Positions 18,770-25,570 of a stretch of 64,000 nucleotides of DNA are shown one piece after another. How positions within the stretch are numbered: position 1 is the first letter of the stretch; the number at the start of each line of letters is the position of its first letter. Under the pieces are notes generated by a model. That model ran no database searches, was not told where the DNA came from, and worked only from the letters and a program-made list of their open reading frames with translations. The stretch is taken from assembly GCF_007786445.1 (NCBI RefSeq), contig NZ_VNJI01000005.1, positions 161,115 to 225,114 on the forward strand, read 5' to 3'. Source of the DNA: Paenibacillus cremeus. Lineage in GTDB: Bacteria; Bacillota; Bacilli; Paenibacillales; NBRC-103111. Made by a program: the position numbers and the translations under genes.

Positions 18770-18807
18770 GCTTAACCCTCCCTGTCTGTTCCCTGATGTT
18801 ACTCCAA

Positions 18808-18867
18808 TTTATGCGCGGGAGGTTTTGCAGGCAAGAATCAATTCTTGCACCTCCCCTTGCAGGGGGA
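18808..18867 (-). promoter_or_regulatory. Promoter-operator region of the rhamnosidase-permease operon
   Basis: Contains a palindrome GCAAGAAT-CA-ATTCTTGC (18831-18848) and, next to it, TCCCC-TTGCA-GGGGGA (18852-18867). In the operon's sense TGCAAG occurs twice 12 bases apart and TGCAAA once more, resembling the repeats before the binding-protein gene. A weak promoter, TTGCCT (18829-18834) with CATAAA (18808-18813) at 15 bases, lies just downstream of the palindrome, as expected for AraC-type activation. The promoter call is tentative. Confidence 0.45.
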
Positions 18868-18941
18868 TTATCACTTTGTTGCGGCCTTAGATATTGTTGC
18901 AATGCCTTGTATATCAAGGGCTCGCGCAATTTTTCCGACAC

Positions 18942-18976
18942 AATGTAAAAAACCGTCCGAAAGAGGCTTCGGACGG
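18942..18976 (-). terminator. Intrinsic terminator of the GGDEF gene
   Basis: Perfect 9-bp arms CCGTCCGAA (18953-18961) and TTCGGACGG (18968-18976) with a 6-base loop, followed on the minus strand by TTTTTTAC. It insulates the rhamnogalacturonan locus from the upstream gene. Confidence 0.88.
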
Positions 18977-18995
18977 TATACGTGTGTTGAACGGA

Positions 18996-20174
18996 TTAAA
19001 GAAACGCCGCTTGCAAGTCGGCCTGGCTGCGATACACATGATTTCTGCCGCTATTTTTCGCGCTGTACAATGCTTTGTCGCAAGCAGCGTAGAGCGTCTC
19101 CAGCTGCGTATGCTCATCAGGAGCAACGGTGAGCACACCCATACTGATGGAGTATTTAACCGGCAGCCCGCGGGTGTTCGCATCAAGCAGTGCTTGCCGG
19201 ATTTGTTCTGCGATCAGGGTAGACTCGGCTTCATCCGCCCCCGGCAGCAGAATGCCGAATTCATCGCCCCCGTAACGAACGAGCAGATCGCTATCGCTAA
19301 GCAATCTCTGGATTCTCGCCGTCAGATCCTGCAGCACTTGATCCCCAACCGTGTGACCATAAGTATCGTTAATCGCTTTGAAAAAGTCTATATCGAACAG
19401 CATATAAGAAACCGGCTTGCGCTTCTTTGCGCACTCTTGAAGAGCCTGTTTCGCTTTGGAAGTGAACGTGATCCGGTTGAACGTGCCGGTTAGTCCATCA
19501 TAGCTCGCCAGCCGGATCAGCTCCTGGTCGGATTTTTCCTTTAACAACAGGACAAAGCCTGCATTACCCAAAATCATCACAATATAAAGCGATAACGATA
19601 CCATAGACTGATAAAAGGCCGGGGAATACGTGCCCCACCCATGCTGGGAAAAGACAGCTGCGGCCCCCCTCGACAAAGAGACGGCGATTACAAACAGATA
19701 CAAGTAGCCCATCATTCTCATCAGCAAGGTGACCGATTTCCCCAGAATCATCCGATATAAGGGAAGAATGAGCAACGCCGTTACAAAGGAAACGTAGGCA
19801 ACCCGAACGCTTTCTTTATTATTAAGAAGGAGAATCAGTTGAAAGCCGAGAATAGCGGCAGCAGTGAGAATAAAATAAATCCTTGGGGTTCTCGGCCGGA
19901 GCTTATTTTGAAGACTCAAAAGTGCTATGACTTCTAAAGATGCGCCAATAAACAGCATGGAGTTTGGGAACGAAAGCGATAGAAAGCCGGGCTCATCTCC
20001 ACGAAAGGCCTGGAACAACCATGTTGCGGCCTGCGCGCATTTAGATAACAAGAAGGCTTTGATCGTCATATCCCTGGTAAAGCCGCGCCAATAAACGCTA
20101 ATCAGGATGAGTGTAAACAGATGCCCGATCCCAAGGGAGATTAGGAACGTTTTCGGATCTAGAAGCAAATTCAT
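18996..20174 (-). CDS. Membrane-bound GGDEF diguanylate cyclase
   Basis: A 392-residue protein expected to make cyclic di-GMP. About eight hydrophobic segments fill residues 5-210 and probably sense an unknown signal; the C-terminal GGDEF domain begins near LASYDGLTGTFNR and has the active signature RYGGDEFG near 298-306. The inhibitory RxxD motif expected five residues before GGDEF is absent (SDSD), so product feedback may be weak. Start choice: a TATACT -10 at 20216-20221 places the transcript start near 20209, too close to the ATG at 20213, so ATG at 20174 (MNLLLDPKTF, with GGTGGG eight bases upstream) is favoured. A TTG at 20225 is also in frame. The gene is divergent from the flippase. 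Confidence 0.88.
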   Translation of the reverse strand: MNLLLDPKTFLISLGIGHLFTLILISVYWRGFTRDMTIKAFLLSKCAQAATWLFQAFRGDEPGFLSLSFPNSMLFIGASLEVIALLSLQNKLRPRTPRIYFILTAAAILGFQLILLLNNKESVRVAYVSFVTALLILPLYRMILGKSVTLLMRMMGYLYLFVIAVSLSRGAAAVFSQHGWGTYSPAFYQSMVSLSLYIVMILGNAGFVLLLKEKSDQELIRLASYDGLTGTFNRITFTSKAKQALQECAKKRKPVSYMLFDIDFFKAINDTYGHTVGDQVLQDLTARIQRLLSDSDLLVRYGGDEFGILLPGADEAESTLIAEQIRQALLDANTRGLPVKYSISMGVLTVAPDEHTQLETLYAACDKALYSAKNSGRNHVYRSQADLQAAFL

Positions 20175-20215
20175 TAAAGTGCCCACCGTCTTCTTAGGAG
20201 TGTCCAATTGCATTG

Positions 20216-20245
20216 AGTATAACAAAAAAATTGACTAAATGTTGA
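20216..20245 (-). promoter_or_regulatory. Candidate promoter of the GGDEF gene
   Basis: Minus-strand TATACT (20216-20221, 5/6 to the -10 consensus) lies 18 bases after TCAACA (20240-20245, 4/6). A direct repeat TAGTCAA occurs twice at this -35 region. Confidence 0.45.
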
Positions 20246-20304
20246 CTATTTTTTTCATTCAATCCCCTTCCGCTTTGCAAATGCCAAATTTCTCTTTCAT
20301 GGAA

Positions 20305-20334
20305 TTGTCAAGATTCATAATCGCCCAATATCTT
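20305..20334 (+). promoter_or_regulatory. Candidate promoter of the flippase gene
   Basis: TTGTCA (20305-20310, 5/6) and TATCTT (20329-20334, 4/6) are 18 bases apart, about 110 bases before the start codon. The match is modest. Confidence 0.35.
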
Positions 20335-20441
20335 TATTTATCTCCGAATAGCTTTGAATCCTTGGTTTGTAAAATCGCACTGTGGTCTGCTACTCTTTTA
20401 ACGTACCAAAAAGACACTATCAAGTGAAGGAAATTACATGC

Positions 20442-21926
20442 ATGCTTAAGCAAAGAGTACGGCTAACGGAGATTCAGCAATTTTTGCTTCGAAATGTATC
20501 CATTATAGTGTTCGGCCTGTTCATCAATCAAATGCTGCAAACGGTGGGCAGTATGATTTTGGCGCGGGTGCTGGACGATCCTGCCAAGTTCGGTCAAGTG
20601 AATTTGCTGCTGCAAATTTTCGGCATGACTGCGTTGTTCCTCAATGTCGGCTTCAACGGCGCGCTGATCTACTCCTTCTCCAGAGAGCCCGTGGCGGCCA
20701 TCCAAACCAAGTTTCGCGTCGCTCTGATCGGGAGTCTCGTCTACGGGATTCTGTTTGTCATATTGTTTTCCGCCTTTTCACCACTGCTAGCTAAGTCGTA
20801 CCAGATGCCGGAACTGACAATGGCGCTGATTCTCGGCTCGATTATGATGATTTTTAACTCCATGGTCAATGTGGGCGTCGCTGCCTTTTCCGGGAACCGC
20901 GATTTCGGCAATCAAGCGTTCTTAATGGTCGTCACGACCACATTCTCGACAACCGGGACGATCCTTGGTGTTATCCTGCCTTTTGGACATCTCAGCCTCT
21001 TGGCCAATGTTTCGCTTTGGATGGGGATCGGAACGCTGCTGACGGCTTTTTTTATTTGCTGGAAGGTTGAACGTGTGCATAAGCCGCAATGGTTCGGGCG
21101 TCTTCCCTGGTCAGATGTTCGAGACATGCTCGCGTATGGCGTGCCCTCTTGGGCAGGGAACATCGCCAAGGCGTTCCAGCAGCCCTTCCTGGTGATGATG
21201 GTTGGTTCCACCTCGGTCGTCGCCGTCGGATATTTGGCTAACGGGTTTCGCATCACCGGGTTTATCGGCATTATCACATGGGCGTTCATGATCGTGGCGT
21301 TCCCGTTCGTGGCGGAAAGCGCCAATAATCTGGAAGAAAGCCGGAAGCGCGGCACCAGCTGTGTGCGGTACAACAATCTTTTTTTGTATCCGCTGACGGC
21401 GCTGATTTGTCTTTATCCGGATCAAATCAATGGATTCTTGTTCGGAACCAGCTACAAAAGCGCAGATTCGGGCATGTACATCCGCGTGATGGCGCTCGGC
21501 ATCTTTTTCTCCTCGGTGGGACGTCTGGGCGGCACCATCCTGGCAGGCATCGGCAAAACGAAGGCCAACTTCTGGGTGATGATTGTAGCCGGGATCTTCG
21601 TCGTGCTCATTGTGCCTTTTATTACGGCTCAAAGCCCTGTCCTTTCCGTATGGATTTATACCGGGGGCTGGGCCGTTTCGGCGCTGTCGATGATCGGATT
21701 TTTCTACTACGAACGGTTCACGCTGGATTGGTGGAAAGCATTCGGAGAGCCTTTGCTTCCTACGCTCCTCATGATGGCAGTGATAGAGGTAGGCCGACTG
21801 ACGGGGGCTTGGTATCCTGTGTTCATCATTGCTGGCTTGCTGTGTGCGGTAGTACTCACGATCGTGATTGAGTTCCGCCAAAAGGATGATGCAAAAACAG
21901 GGCCGGGTGCTGTCCGGTCAGCTTAA
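20442..21926 (+). CDS. Polysaccharide/oligosaccharide flippase (MOP superfamily, Wzx-like)
   Basis: A 494-residue protein with about 12-14 membrane segments, of the Polysacc_synt family. The N-terminal block QMLQTVGSMILARVLDDPAKFGQVNLLLQ is typical of lipid-linked sugar flippases, as is PSWAGNIAKAFQQPFLVMMVG near 245. It should move a lipid-linked saccharide across the membrane, but no glycosyltransferase or polymerase gene is adjacent, so its product is unknown. The start ATG at 20442 follows GAAGGA; an overlapping ATGCATGC puts another ATG out of frame two codons earlier. It stands alone, between a GGDEF gene on the other strand and a terminator shared with folE. A link between cyclic di-GMP and this exporter is possible but unproven. 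Confidence 0.87.
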   Translation: MLKQRVRLTEIQQFLLRNVSIIVFGLFINQMLQTVGSMILARVLDDPAKFGQVNLLLQIFGMTALFLNVGFNGALIYSFSREPVAAIQTKFRVALIGSLVYGILFVILFSAFSPLLAKSYQMPELTMALILGSIMMIFNSMVNVGVAAFSGNRDFGNQAFLMVVTTTFSTTGTILGVILPFGHLSLLANVSLWMGIGTLLTAFFICWKVERVHKPQWFGRLPWSDVRDMLAYGVPSWAGNIAKAFQQPFLVMMVGSTSVVAVGYLANGFRITGFIGIITWAFMIVAFPFVAESANNLEESRKRGTSCVRYNNLFLYPLTALICLYPDQINGFLFGTSYKSADSGMYIRVMALGIFFSSVGRLGGTILAGIGKTKANFWVMIVAGIFVVLIVPFITAQSPVLSVWIYTGGWAVSALSMIGFFYYERFTLDWWKAFGEPLLPTLLMMAVIEVGRLTGAWYPVFIIAGLLCAVVLTIVIEFRQKDDAKTGPGAVRSA

Positions 21927-21930
21927 ATAA

Positions 21931-21987
21931 AAAAAGCCCTTGTCACTGTGTGAAGCTTCCGCAGCGATGAGGGCTTTCGTTTTTCTT
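21931..21987. terminator. Bidirectional terminator between flippase and folE
   Basis: Arms around AAAGCCCT (21933-21940) and AGGGCTTT (21970-21977), extended by G-U-containing pairs, are flanked by A-rich sequence on the left and CGTTTTTCTTT on the right, so it works for both converging genes. Confidence 0.85.
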
Positions 21988-22614
21988 TCACTTGATTAAG
22001 GCTAAAAACTCATCTCGTTTATGCGCAAGCCGCTCAAATTCGCCCTTGAAGCTGGAGGTCATCGTGAGCGCGCTGGATTTTTTCACGCCTCTTCCGCACA
22101 TACACATATGCCTCGCCTCCACCACAACCGCGGCCGCCAAAGGCTCCAGCACCTCCTCCAACGCTTCCACGATCTGCGAGGTCAGGCGCTCCTGAACCTG
22201 AAACCGTTTGGCGTACCCTTCCACCATGCGGGCGATTTTGGACAATCCTGTAATATGTTTATTGGGAATGTATCCTACATGCACGACACCAAAGAACGGT
22301 GAAAAATGATGCTCGCACATTGAGTGAAATTCGATGTTTTTCACGATGATTAATTCGCGGTAAGGGATGTCAAAGGTACGCTCTAGGTAGGCTTTCGGGT
22401 CAAGTTGGTAGCCTTCGGTCAGCTCCAGGAACGCTTTTAACACTCTTGTGGGGGTCTCTTGCAGCCCGTCGCGCTCAGGATCATCGCCGCAGAGCGTAAT
22501 TAACGATTGGATGGCGCCATTAAATTTATCGGCTGCTTCTTGCAGTGCATTGGGAGCTATATTCTGCAAATGGGGGAATTGTCTACAAAGGGCACCTAGC
22601 TGTTCGTCTGTCAT
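21988..22614 (-). CDS. folE: GTP cyclohydrolase I
   Basis: A 208-residue enzyme converting GTP to 7,8-dihydroneopterin triphosphate, the first step of tetrahydrofolate synthesis. All hallmarks are present: DPERDGLQETPTRV near 45-58, the zinc ligands in SMCEHH (C100, H103) and HMCMCGRG (C171 or C173), and FHSMCEHHFSPFFG. Length is standard. Its ATG overlaps the stop of the upstream regulator gene by 4 bases (22611-22614), so the two are co-translated, an unusual partner for folE. It may be a second, specially regulated copy rather than the housekeeping one. Confidence 0.96.
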   Translation of the reverse strand: MTDEQLGALCRQFPHLQNIAPNALQEAADKFNGAIQSLITLCGDDPERDGLQETPTRVLKAFLELTEGYQLDPKAYLERTFDIPYRELIIVKNIEFHSMCEHHFSPFFGVVHVGYIPNKHITGLSKIARMVEGYAKRFQVQERLTSQIVEALEEVLEPLAAAVVVEARHMCMCGRGVKKSSALTMTSSFKGEFERLAHKRDEFLALIK

Positions 22615-23261
22615 CCCTTCATCTCCTTTGGATCTGCAAGGCGGAAGCGGCAGCAGCCATCGCCGTTTTGAAAGCTTTGCTCTCTGGTCACCTTGCAGTT
22701 CAGTAATTGCGTAAGCACACTGATCGTGACATTGCAGAGCGCCGGACGCTGGATCGCGACGTTATGAAATGGGCAGTTCCGCTCAATGAAGTAAAAGGTA
22801 TCGTCCTCCTGCTCTACTTCCATAAACGCATCTTCCTGCGAGTAAAAATGCTTTAATGCGTTCAACCGATCGCTCTTCGATAGTCCTTCTAATCTCGGTC
22901 TCCAGGACGCTACTCTCGCTTCGATCATCGCTTGAAGTACTTGCTGAAGCGCTGTTTCACCGAGCTGATGTCCTATCACGTCCAATAGTTCAACGGTAAG
23001 CTGGTCGTATTTTTTATCAAACAGATGCTCGCCCGCCGCGGTTAACCGATACTGGATTTCGGGTCGGCCGACGCCACTGCTTCTGATGCTGCTTCGGCTG
23101 ATCCATCCCTCGAGCTCCAATTGCTTCAGGTGCTGACGAACGGCTTCGGCGCTGATCTCAAGTACGGCGGCCAATTTGCCCATGGAGGATGACCCGCGAG
23201 TCTTAAGGGTTTGTACGATGGTTCGGCGCGGCTCCGGTATATGATCAATGCGAAAACTCAT
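22611..23261 (-). CDS. HTH transcriptional regulator with C-terminal cysteine cluster (SufR-like)
   Basis: A 216-residue regulator. The N-terminal winged helix (about 10-75) reads TRGSSSMGKLAAVL...AVRQHLKQLELEGW. The C-terminal third holds NCPFHN, LCNV, LNCK and GDGCCRF, a spacing of cysteines like that of SufR-type repressors that bind an iron-sulfur cluster. It is translationally coupled to folE and divergent from a monooxygenase/dehydrogenase pair, so redox or iron control of these genes is a reasonable guess. ATG at 23261 has GGGAGGG close upstream; longer in-frame starts run into the tandem-repeat promoter region and would add a repetitive YHQ tail, and are rejected. Cluster binding is inferred from cysteine pattern only. 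Confidence 0.85.
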   Translation of the reverse strand: MSFRIDHIPEPRRTIVQTLKTRGSSSMGKLAAVLEISAEAVRQHLKQLELEGWISRSSIRSSGVGRPEIQYRLTAAGEHLFDKKYDQLTVELLDVIGHQLGETALQQVLQAMIEARVASWRPRLEGLSKSDRLNALKHFYSQEDAFMEVEQEDDTFYFIERNCPFHNVAIQRPALCNVTISVLTQLLNCKVTREQSFQNGDGCCRFRLADPKEMKG

Positions 23262-23350
23262 ATTATCCCTCCCGGATCGTTCGATGTATGTATATGCTGC
23301 GGCAGCGGAGTTGTTCAAGTATATGATTGGAAAATTTGATTTATTCGATT

Positions 23351-23377
23351 GGTGGTATTGGTGGTATTGGTGGTACC
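23351..23377. repeat. Three tandem copies of a 9-bp unit in a divergent promoter region
   Basis: GGTGGTATT occurs at 23351-23359 and 23360-23368 and as GGTGGTACC at 23369-23377. It lies between the divergent regulator and monooxygenase genes, just upstream of a TATGAT that could be the -10 for the plus-strand genes. Copy number may vary by slippage and change promoter spacing. Confidence 0.75.
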
Positions 23378-23440
23378 GGAAAACCAACTGTGATATGATT
23401 TTTTTGATAAAAATACGGGTTTTGAGGGGAGCTGGAGTTC

Positions 23441-23749
23441 ATGATCGTCACACTCGTTGAGGTGTACGTCATTGCCGAGCATGTAGAGGCGTTTATCGCG
23501 GCCACGGTGGAAAATCATCAGGGGTCGGTGCAGGAGCCGGGGAACCTGCGCTTTGATATTTTGCAGCATCGGGATGACCCAACCTGCTTTACGCTGTATG
23601 AGGCCTATGAATCGGAGGACGCTGCGGCGAAGCATAAGGAAACTCCTCATTATTTAAAATGGCGTGAGACGGTCGCACCGTGGATGGCGAAGCCCAGAGT
23701 AGGTGTTCCGCATCGGGTTGTCGCTCCAACGGAGAGAGCGCAATGGTGA
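23441..23749 (+). CDS. Antibiotic biosynthesis monooxygenase (ABM) domain protein
   Basis: A 102-residue dimeric alpha/beta-barrel protein of the ABM family (LsrG/YgiN-like). Typical marks are EVYVIAEHVEAFIAATVENH, EPGNLRFDILQ and FTLYEAYESEDAAAKHKETPHY. Members act on quinones or reactive small molecules, or as isomerases. ATG at 23441 follows GGAG. The next gene starts within its last codons (ATG at 23743, stop ending 23749), so it is translated together with an alcohol dehydrogenase. LsrG-like proteins with an iron-type dehydrogenase partner suggest aldehyde or ketone processing; the substrate is not evident. Confidence 0.88.
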   Translation: MIVTLVEVYVIAEHVEAFIAATVENHQGSVQEPGNLRFDILQHRDDPTCFTLYEAYESEDAAAKHKETPHYLKWRETVAPWMAKPRVGVPHRVVAPTERAQW

Positions 23750-24948
23750 ATGTGAATGAGGGCTTGAACCCGTTTCAGTTCGCCGGAACGCCGGTGATTC
23801 AGTTTGGCAGCGGTATGCTTCGCAAGCTGGTGGATGTGCTGCCTTCGGGGGCGCAACGGATTTTGTTCGTGATGGGCAGCTTTCAGCGAACGAATGCGGA
23901 CGCTTGGGAGCAGGTCGCAGCCGCGCTGTCCTCGAAGCAGATCGGGTACGAGATCGCCTTGATCCATCACGAGCCCACTGTGGACTGGGTGGATCAAGTA
24001 GTTGAGAGGCATCGATTAGGAGGAATCGATGCCGTTGTCGCTATCGGCGGCGGCAGTGCCATGGACGCGGGCAAAGCCGTGTCGGCGATGCTGTGCACCG
24101 AGCCGGGGGATACGGTGCTCCACTATCTGGAGGGCACGCCAGGGTATCGCGCGCACAGCGGCCGCAAGGTGCCTTTTGTCGCGATCCCGACCACGTCAGG
24201 CACCGGCAGCGAAATGACGAAGAATGCCGTCATTGCGATTACGGACAGCTTCAAACGGTCGATCCGGCATGACCGGTTTATCCCGGATGCGGCGATTCTC
24301 GATCCGCTGCTGACGATCAGCTGCCCGGCATCCGTGAAAGCGGCCAGCGGGTTCGATGCACTGACGCAGTTGATTGAATCCTACGTCTCGACGAAAGCTT
24401 CGCCGCTGACAGACGCCTTGGCGCTCTCCGGCATCGAAGCAGCCGCGCGGAGCTTGCTGCCAATATGCACCGATGCATCGGACGATGCGGCGCTCCACGA
24501 GCAGATGGCCTACGCCTCAATGCTCTCCGGCATTACACTGGCCCATGCGGGCCTCGGGCTCGTTCACGGGCTCGCCGGTCCGCTCGGCGGCTTGTTCCCG
24601 GTTCCGCACGGCGTCATCTGCGCGACGTTGATCGCCGAAGTGACGAAACGGAACCTGGAGCAGCTGCAGGAGCAGCAGGCCGATGAGGCGGCTGGGCACG
24701 GCTGGGCCAAATACGCCAAGGTCGGCGCGATCCTCACCGGTCACTCGGAGCAGGATGTGCAGGGCTGCTGCGCGCGCTTGGTAGCGTATCTCGAGACGCT
24801 CACGGAGCAGCTGCGCATCCCCCGCCTAGGCGATTATGGCGTGACCGCCGACAACCTTGACGCCGTGCTCGACGCCAGCGATAACAAGATGAGCCCGGTC
24901 ACGCTTGATCGCACCGTGATGCGGGAGATTTTAGTGGCTCGGATATAG
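23743..24948 (+). CDS. Iron-type (group III) alcohol dehydrogenase with variant metal site
   Basis: A 401-residue NAD(P)-dependent dehydrogenase. It has the nucleotide motif IGGGSAMDAGKA (101-112), PTTSGTGSEMTKNAV and the metal-site segment VHGLAGPLGGLFPVPHG. The segment that usually reads DALTHAIE reads DALTQLIESY, so one of the three metal histidines is Gln; this occurs in a subgroup of the family and may change metal or substrate. It begins inside the end of the ABM gene and is preceded by GGAGAGAG. No clear terminator follows; two inverted-repeat elements begin 8 bases after the stop. Confidence 0.88.
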   Translation: MVNVNEGLNPFQFAGTPVIQFGSGMLRKLVDVLPSGAQRILFVMGSFQRTNADAWEQVAAALSSKQIGYEIALIHHEPTVDWVDQVVERHRLGGIDAVVAIGGGSAMDAGKAVSAMLCTEPGDTVLHYLEGTPGYRAHSGRKVPFVAIPTTSGTGSEMTKNAVIAITDSFKRSIRHDRFIPDAAILDPLLTISCPASVKAASGFDALTQLIESYVSTKASPLTDALALSGIEAAARSLLPICTDASDDAALHEQMAYASMLSGITLAHAGLGLVHGLAGPLGGLFPVPHGVICATLIAEVTKRNLEQLQEQQADEAAGHGWAKYAKVGAILTGHSEQDVQGCCARLVAYLETLTEQLRIPRLGDYGVTADNLDAVLDASDNKMSPVTLDRTVMREILVARI

Positions 24949-24956
24949 CGGGTAGA

Positions 24957-25060
24957 AAATAGCTGCTCCGAAAGCAACGAATCTCGGCACGGAACACTTG
25001 CAACTAATCCCGGCACGTACTGACTTCCGGAGCCAATAGTTGCTTCAAGAGCAGCTATTT
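24957..25060. repeat. Palindromic intergenic element, copy 1
   Basis: A 104-bp unit with terminal inverted repeats: AAATAGCTGCTC plus AAGCAAC on the left (24957-24978) and GTTGCTT plus GAGCAGCTATTT on the right (25039-25060). No coding potential is seen. The internal block CAACTAATCCCGGCACGT (25001-25018) recurs 112 bases later in copy 2. It looks like a non-autonomous repeat family of the genome. Confidence 0.75.
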
Positions 25061-25095
25061 CCGCCATTCCGCGCACATAGCCGAGCGACCCGCAT

Positions 25096-25171
25096 ATTAG
25101 CTGCTCCAAAGGCAACTAATCCCAGCACGTCCTGCCTTTCAGCACCAATAGCTGCTTCAAGAGCAGCTATT
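25096..25171. repeat. Palindromic intergenic element, copy 2
   Basis: A shorter relative of the preceding element, from TTAGCTGCTCCAAAGGCAAC (left) to GCTTCAAGAGCAGCTATT (right, ending 25171), with the shared block CAACTAATCCCAGCACGT at 25113-25130. Transcribed copies would fold into stable stems. Confidence 0.75.
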
Positions 25172-25218
25172 GCACCACGTGCCGCATAGCTCATCCCCCG
25201 CAAATCTTCGCTCACTAA

Positions 25219-25380
25219 CTAGCTGATCTTTTTATCATTTTCCGCAAGCTGAGCTTTGCGTGTCTGAATACAACGGTTAAGGAGCCCGGCTATAATCTCA
25301 AGCTGCTCAATACTAGCCACTTTTAAAAAATACCGGATCATTCTTCGAGTTTGAAGATGATGAAAAAGTTCATTTCGCAT
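25219..25380 (-). CDS. Small hypothetical protein, 53 aa
   Basis: I do not recognise this family. The 53-residue product is basic and helical in appearance (MRNELFHHLQTRRMIRYF at the start, then YFLKVASIEQLEIIAG, ending AENDKKIS). Support comes from AGGATGG seven bases before the ATG at 25380 and from a good promoter (TTGTCA, 17 bases, TACGAT) about 60 bases upstream, overlapped by a palindromic operator-like sequence. It lies alone between the repeat elements and the terminator of the oxidase gene. It may be a small DNA-binding or regulatory protein; it could still be a chance reading frame. Confidence 0.5.
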   Translation of the reverse strand: MRNELFHHLQTRRMIRYFLKVASIEQLEIIAGLLNRCIQTRKAQLAENDKKIS

Positions 25381-25420
25381 GTCGGAACCATCCTATCTTT
25401 TAAACTGGAATATTTATACC

Positions 25421-25465
25421 GTATCACATGATACAAATCGTATCACCAATTTCAGAGATTGACAA
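25421..25465 (-). promoter_or_regulatory. Promoter with overlapping palindromic operator
   Basis: Minus-strand TTGTCA (25460-25465) and TACGAT (25437-25442) are 17 bases apart. Over the -10 and start point lie three alternating half-sites: GTATCA (25421-25426), TGATAC (25429-25434) and GTATCA (25440-25445), giving two overlapping palindromes with 2- and 5-base spacers. This layout is typical of a repressor site. Confidence 0.55.
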
Positions 25466-25493
25466 GTCCTGTTCTCTATTAAGTTTAGATAAC

Positions 25494-25542
25494 AAAAAGC
25501 TTGCAAGCCCACAAAGCATCCCTGCCCTGCGACTTGCAAGCT
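25494..25542 (-). terminator. Intrinsic terminator of the FAD oxidase gene
   Basis: Perfect 10-bp arms AGCTTGCAAG (25498-25507) and CTTGCAAGCT (25533-25542), followed on the minus strand by TTTTTGTT. The loop is 25 bases. Confidence 0.8.
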
Positions 25543-25570
25543 ATTCATACATCGCGCCAGCCCCGCTACT

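Noticed and set aside
24957..25171. CRISPR-like array
   Set aside because: Only two imperfect copies, with long internal inverted repeats and no spacers of constant size; no cas genes.
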